Positions 5,559 through 6,113 of a stretch of DNA of 6,113 nucleotides are shown piece by piece. The notes under the pieces were generated by a model. It saw nothing but the letters and a program-made list of their open reading frames with translations, was not told where the DNA came from and searched no databases. Location: the NCBI GenBank assembly GCA_017860985.1, contig JAGFXG010000079.1, positions 1-6,113 on the forward strand, given 5' to 3'. This DNA comes from Deltaproteobacteria bacterium (GTDB taxonomy: Bacteria; Desulfobacterota; Syntrophia; Syntrophales; Smithellaceae). The first letter of the stretch is position 1. Every line of letters begins with the position of its first letter. A program made the translations under genes and the position numbers.

Positions 5559-6113
5559 TTAAATCAGCCGCTCTTCTCCCGAATAGACATATCCGGATTT
5601 TTTTCTCACATAACCCAAAAGCGTTACATTGTATTGCCGGGCAAGATTGACCGCGGCAGCCGTCGGGGTTGATCGTGAAACGAGAACGGGGGCGCCCATC
5701 CTGATGACCTTGGTAATGATTTCCGAAGATACCCTTCCGCTCACAAACAATATTCCACCCTCTAAAAGATACATTTTATTGTTTCTAAGGAGTACGCCCG
5801 CAATTTTATCGAAACAGTTGTGCCTCCCGATATCCTCGTTAAAAACAGAATATTCATCATGTTTAAACCATACGCTGTGAACTCCACCAACGGTTTTGTA
5901 TATTTCGGAGAGCTGCTCAAAATCTTTCATGGACTGCATAATTCCGCGAAGAGAGAATTGATCATGACCGGATAACTCAATAAATTTATCCTGCTTGAGC
6001 GGATTGATGTAGGTGAAGCATTTACCGCATCCTGATGTGACACTGCGGAGACTTTCACACTTTGCGACGGATAGTCCCGGTGCAAGCTCGACCATTACAG
6101 CAAAAAGCCGTTC
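5559..6113 (-). CDS. fdhD: Formate dehydrogenase accessory sulfurtransferase FdhD, C-terminal part (5' end outside window)
   Basis: FdhD carries sulfur from a cysteine desulfurase (IscS in E. coli) to the bis-MGD cofactor of formate dehydrogenase, which is needed for activity; cytosolic. The 184 residues here lack roughly the first third. The frame is open to the window edge, so the ATG at 6095 is internal, preceded in frame by ERLFAV. Visible marks, in window numbering: SGCGKC with C29 and C32, equivalent to the essential CxxC loop of E. coli FdhD; VFNEDIGRHNCFDK, equivalent to the E. coli GGHEDVGRH motif; LFVSGRVSSEII; SRSTPTAAAVNLA; and NVTLLGYVR near the C-terminus. It is first in the visible part of the - strand operon. 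A desulfurase (NifS) encoded in the same unit is the natural sulfur donor by analogy with IscS, which is inference. Confidence 0.95.
   Translation of the reverse strand, partial: ERLFAVMVELAPGLSVAKCESLRSVTSGCGKCFTYINPLKQDKFIELSGHDQFSLRGIMQSMKDFEQLSEIYKTVGGVHSVWFKHDEYSVFNEDIGRHNCFDKIAGVLLRNNKMYLLEGGILFVSGRVSSEIITKVIRMGAPVLVSRSTPTAAAVNLARQYNVTLLGYVRKKSGYVYSGEERLI

Noticed and set aside
6093..6095. ATG 6095 as the fdhD start
   Set aside because: The frame stays open upstream to the window edge, and the family has about 80-100 more N-terminal residues, so this Met is internal.

Overview
The window reads as a piece of an anaerobic, probably Desulfobacterota-like (deltaproteobacterial) chromosome. 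That placement is inference. It rests on a three-domain NifU next to NifS and a long serine O-acetyltransferase, an FdhD and a small stand-alone MOSC protein typical of organisms with molybdenum or tungsten formate dehydrogenases, and intermediate base composition. There are no rRNA or tRNA genes, insertion sequences or CRISPR arrays. Coding density is high.

Left part, + strand (1-937): the C-terminal part of a 5'-nucleotidase/UshA-type enzyme whose start lies before the window. About 100 bp later comes a 60-residue protein that looks like a ThiS/MoaD-type beta-grasp fold but lacks the Gly-Gly tail. A 117-bp convergent intergenic region (938-1054) follows; it holds only weak hairpins and a short coding-like stretch.

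Right part, - strand (1055-6113): six genes in one direction with small gaps or overlaps, apparently one transcription unit. In transcription order they are fdhD (cut by the right window edge), a MOSC-domain protein, a DmeF-type cation diffusion facilitator, nifU, nifS and a serine O-acetyltransferase. nifU/nifS overlap by 4 bp, the acetyltransferase Shine-Dalgarno overlaps the nifS stop codon, and the facilitator start lies inside the MOSC gene.

The common thread is sulfur handling. The acetyltransferase makes O-acetylserine, the precursor of cysteine. NifS takes sulfur from cysteine as a persulfide. NifU uses it to build Fe-S clusters. FdhD is known in E. coli to receive sulfur from the desulfurase IscS and to pass it to the formate dehydrogenase cofactor, and MOSC domains are linked to molybdenum-cofactor sulfur chemistry. 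The window therefore looks like a compact unit for cysteine supply, sulfur mobilisation, Fe-S assembly and Mo/W-cofactor sulfuration, with a metal exporter inserted. Each family is known. The combination, the Cys-rich N-terminus of the acetyltransferase and the small tail-less beta-grasp protein are the points most worth a second look.
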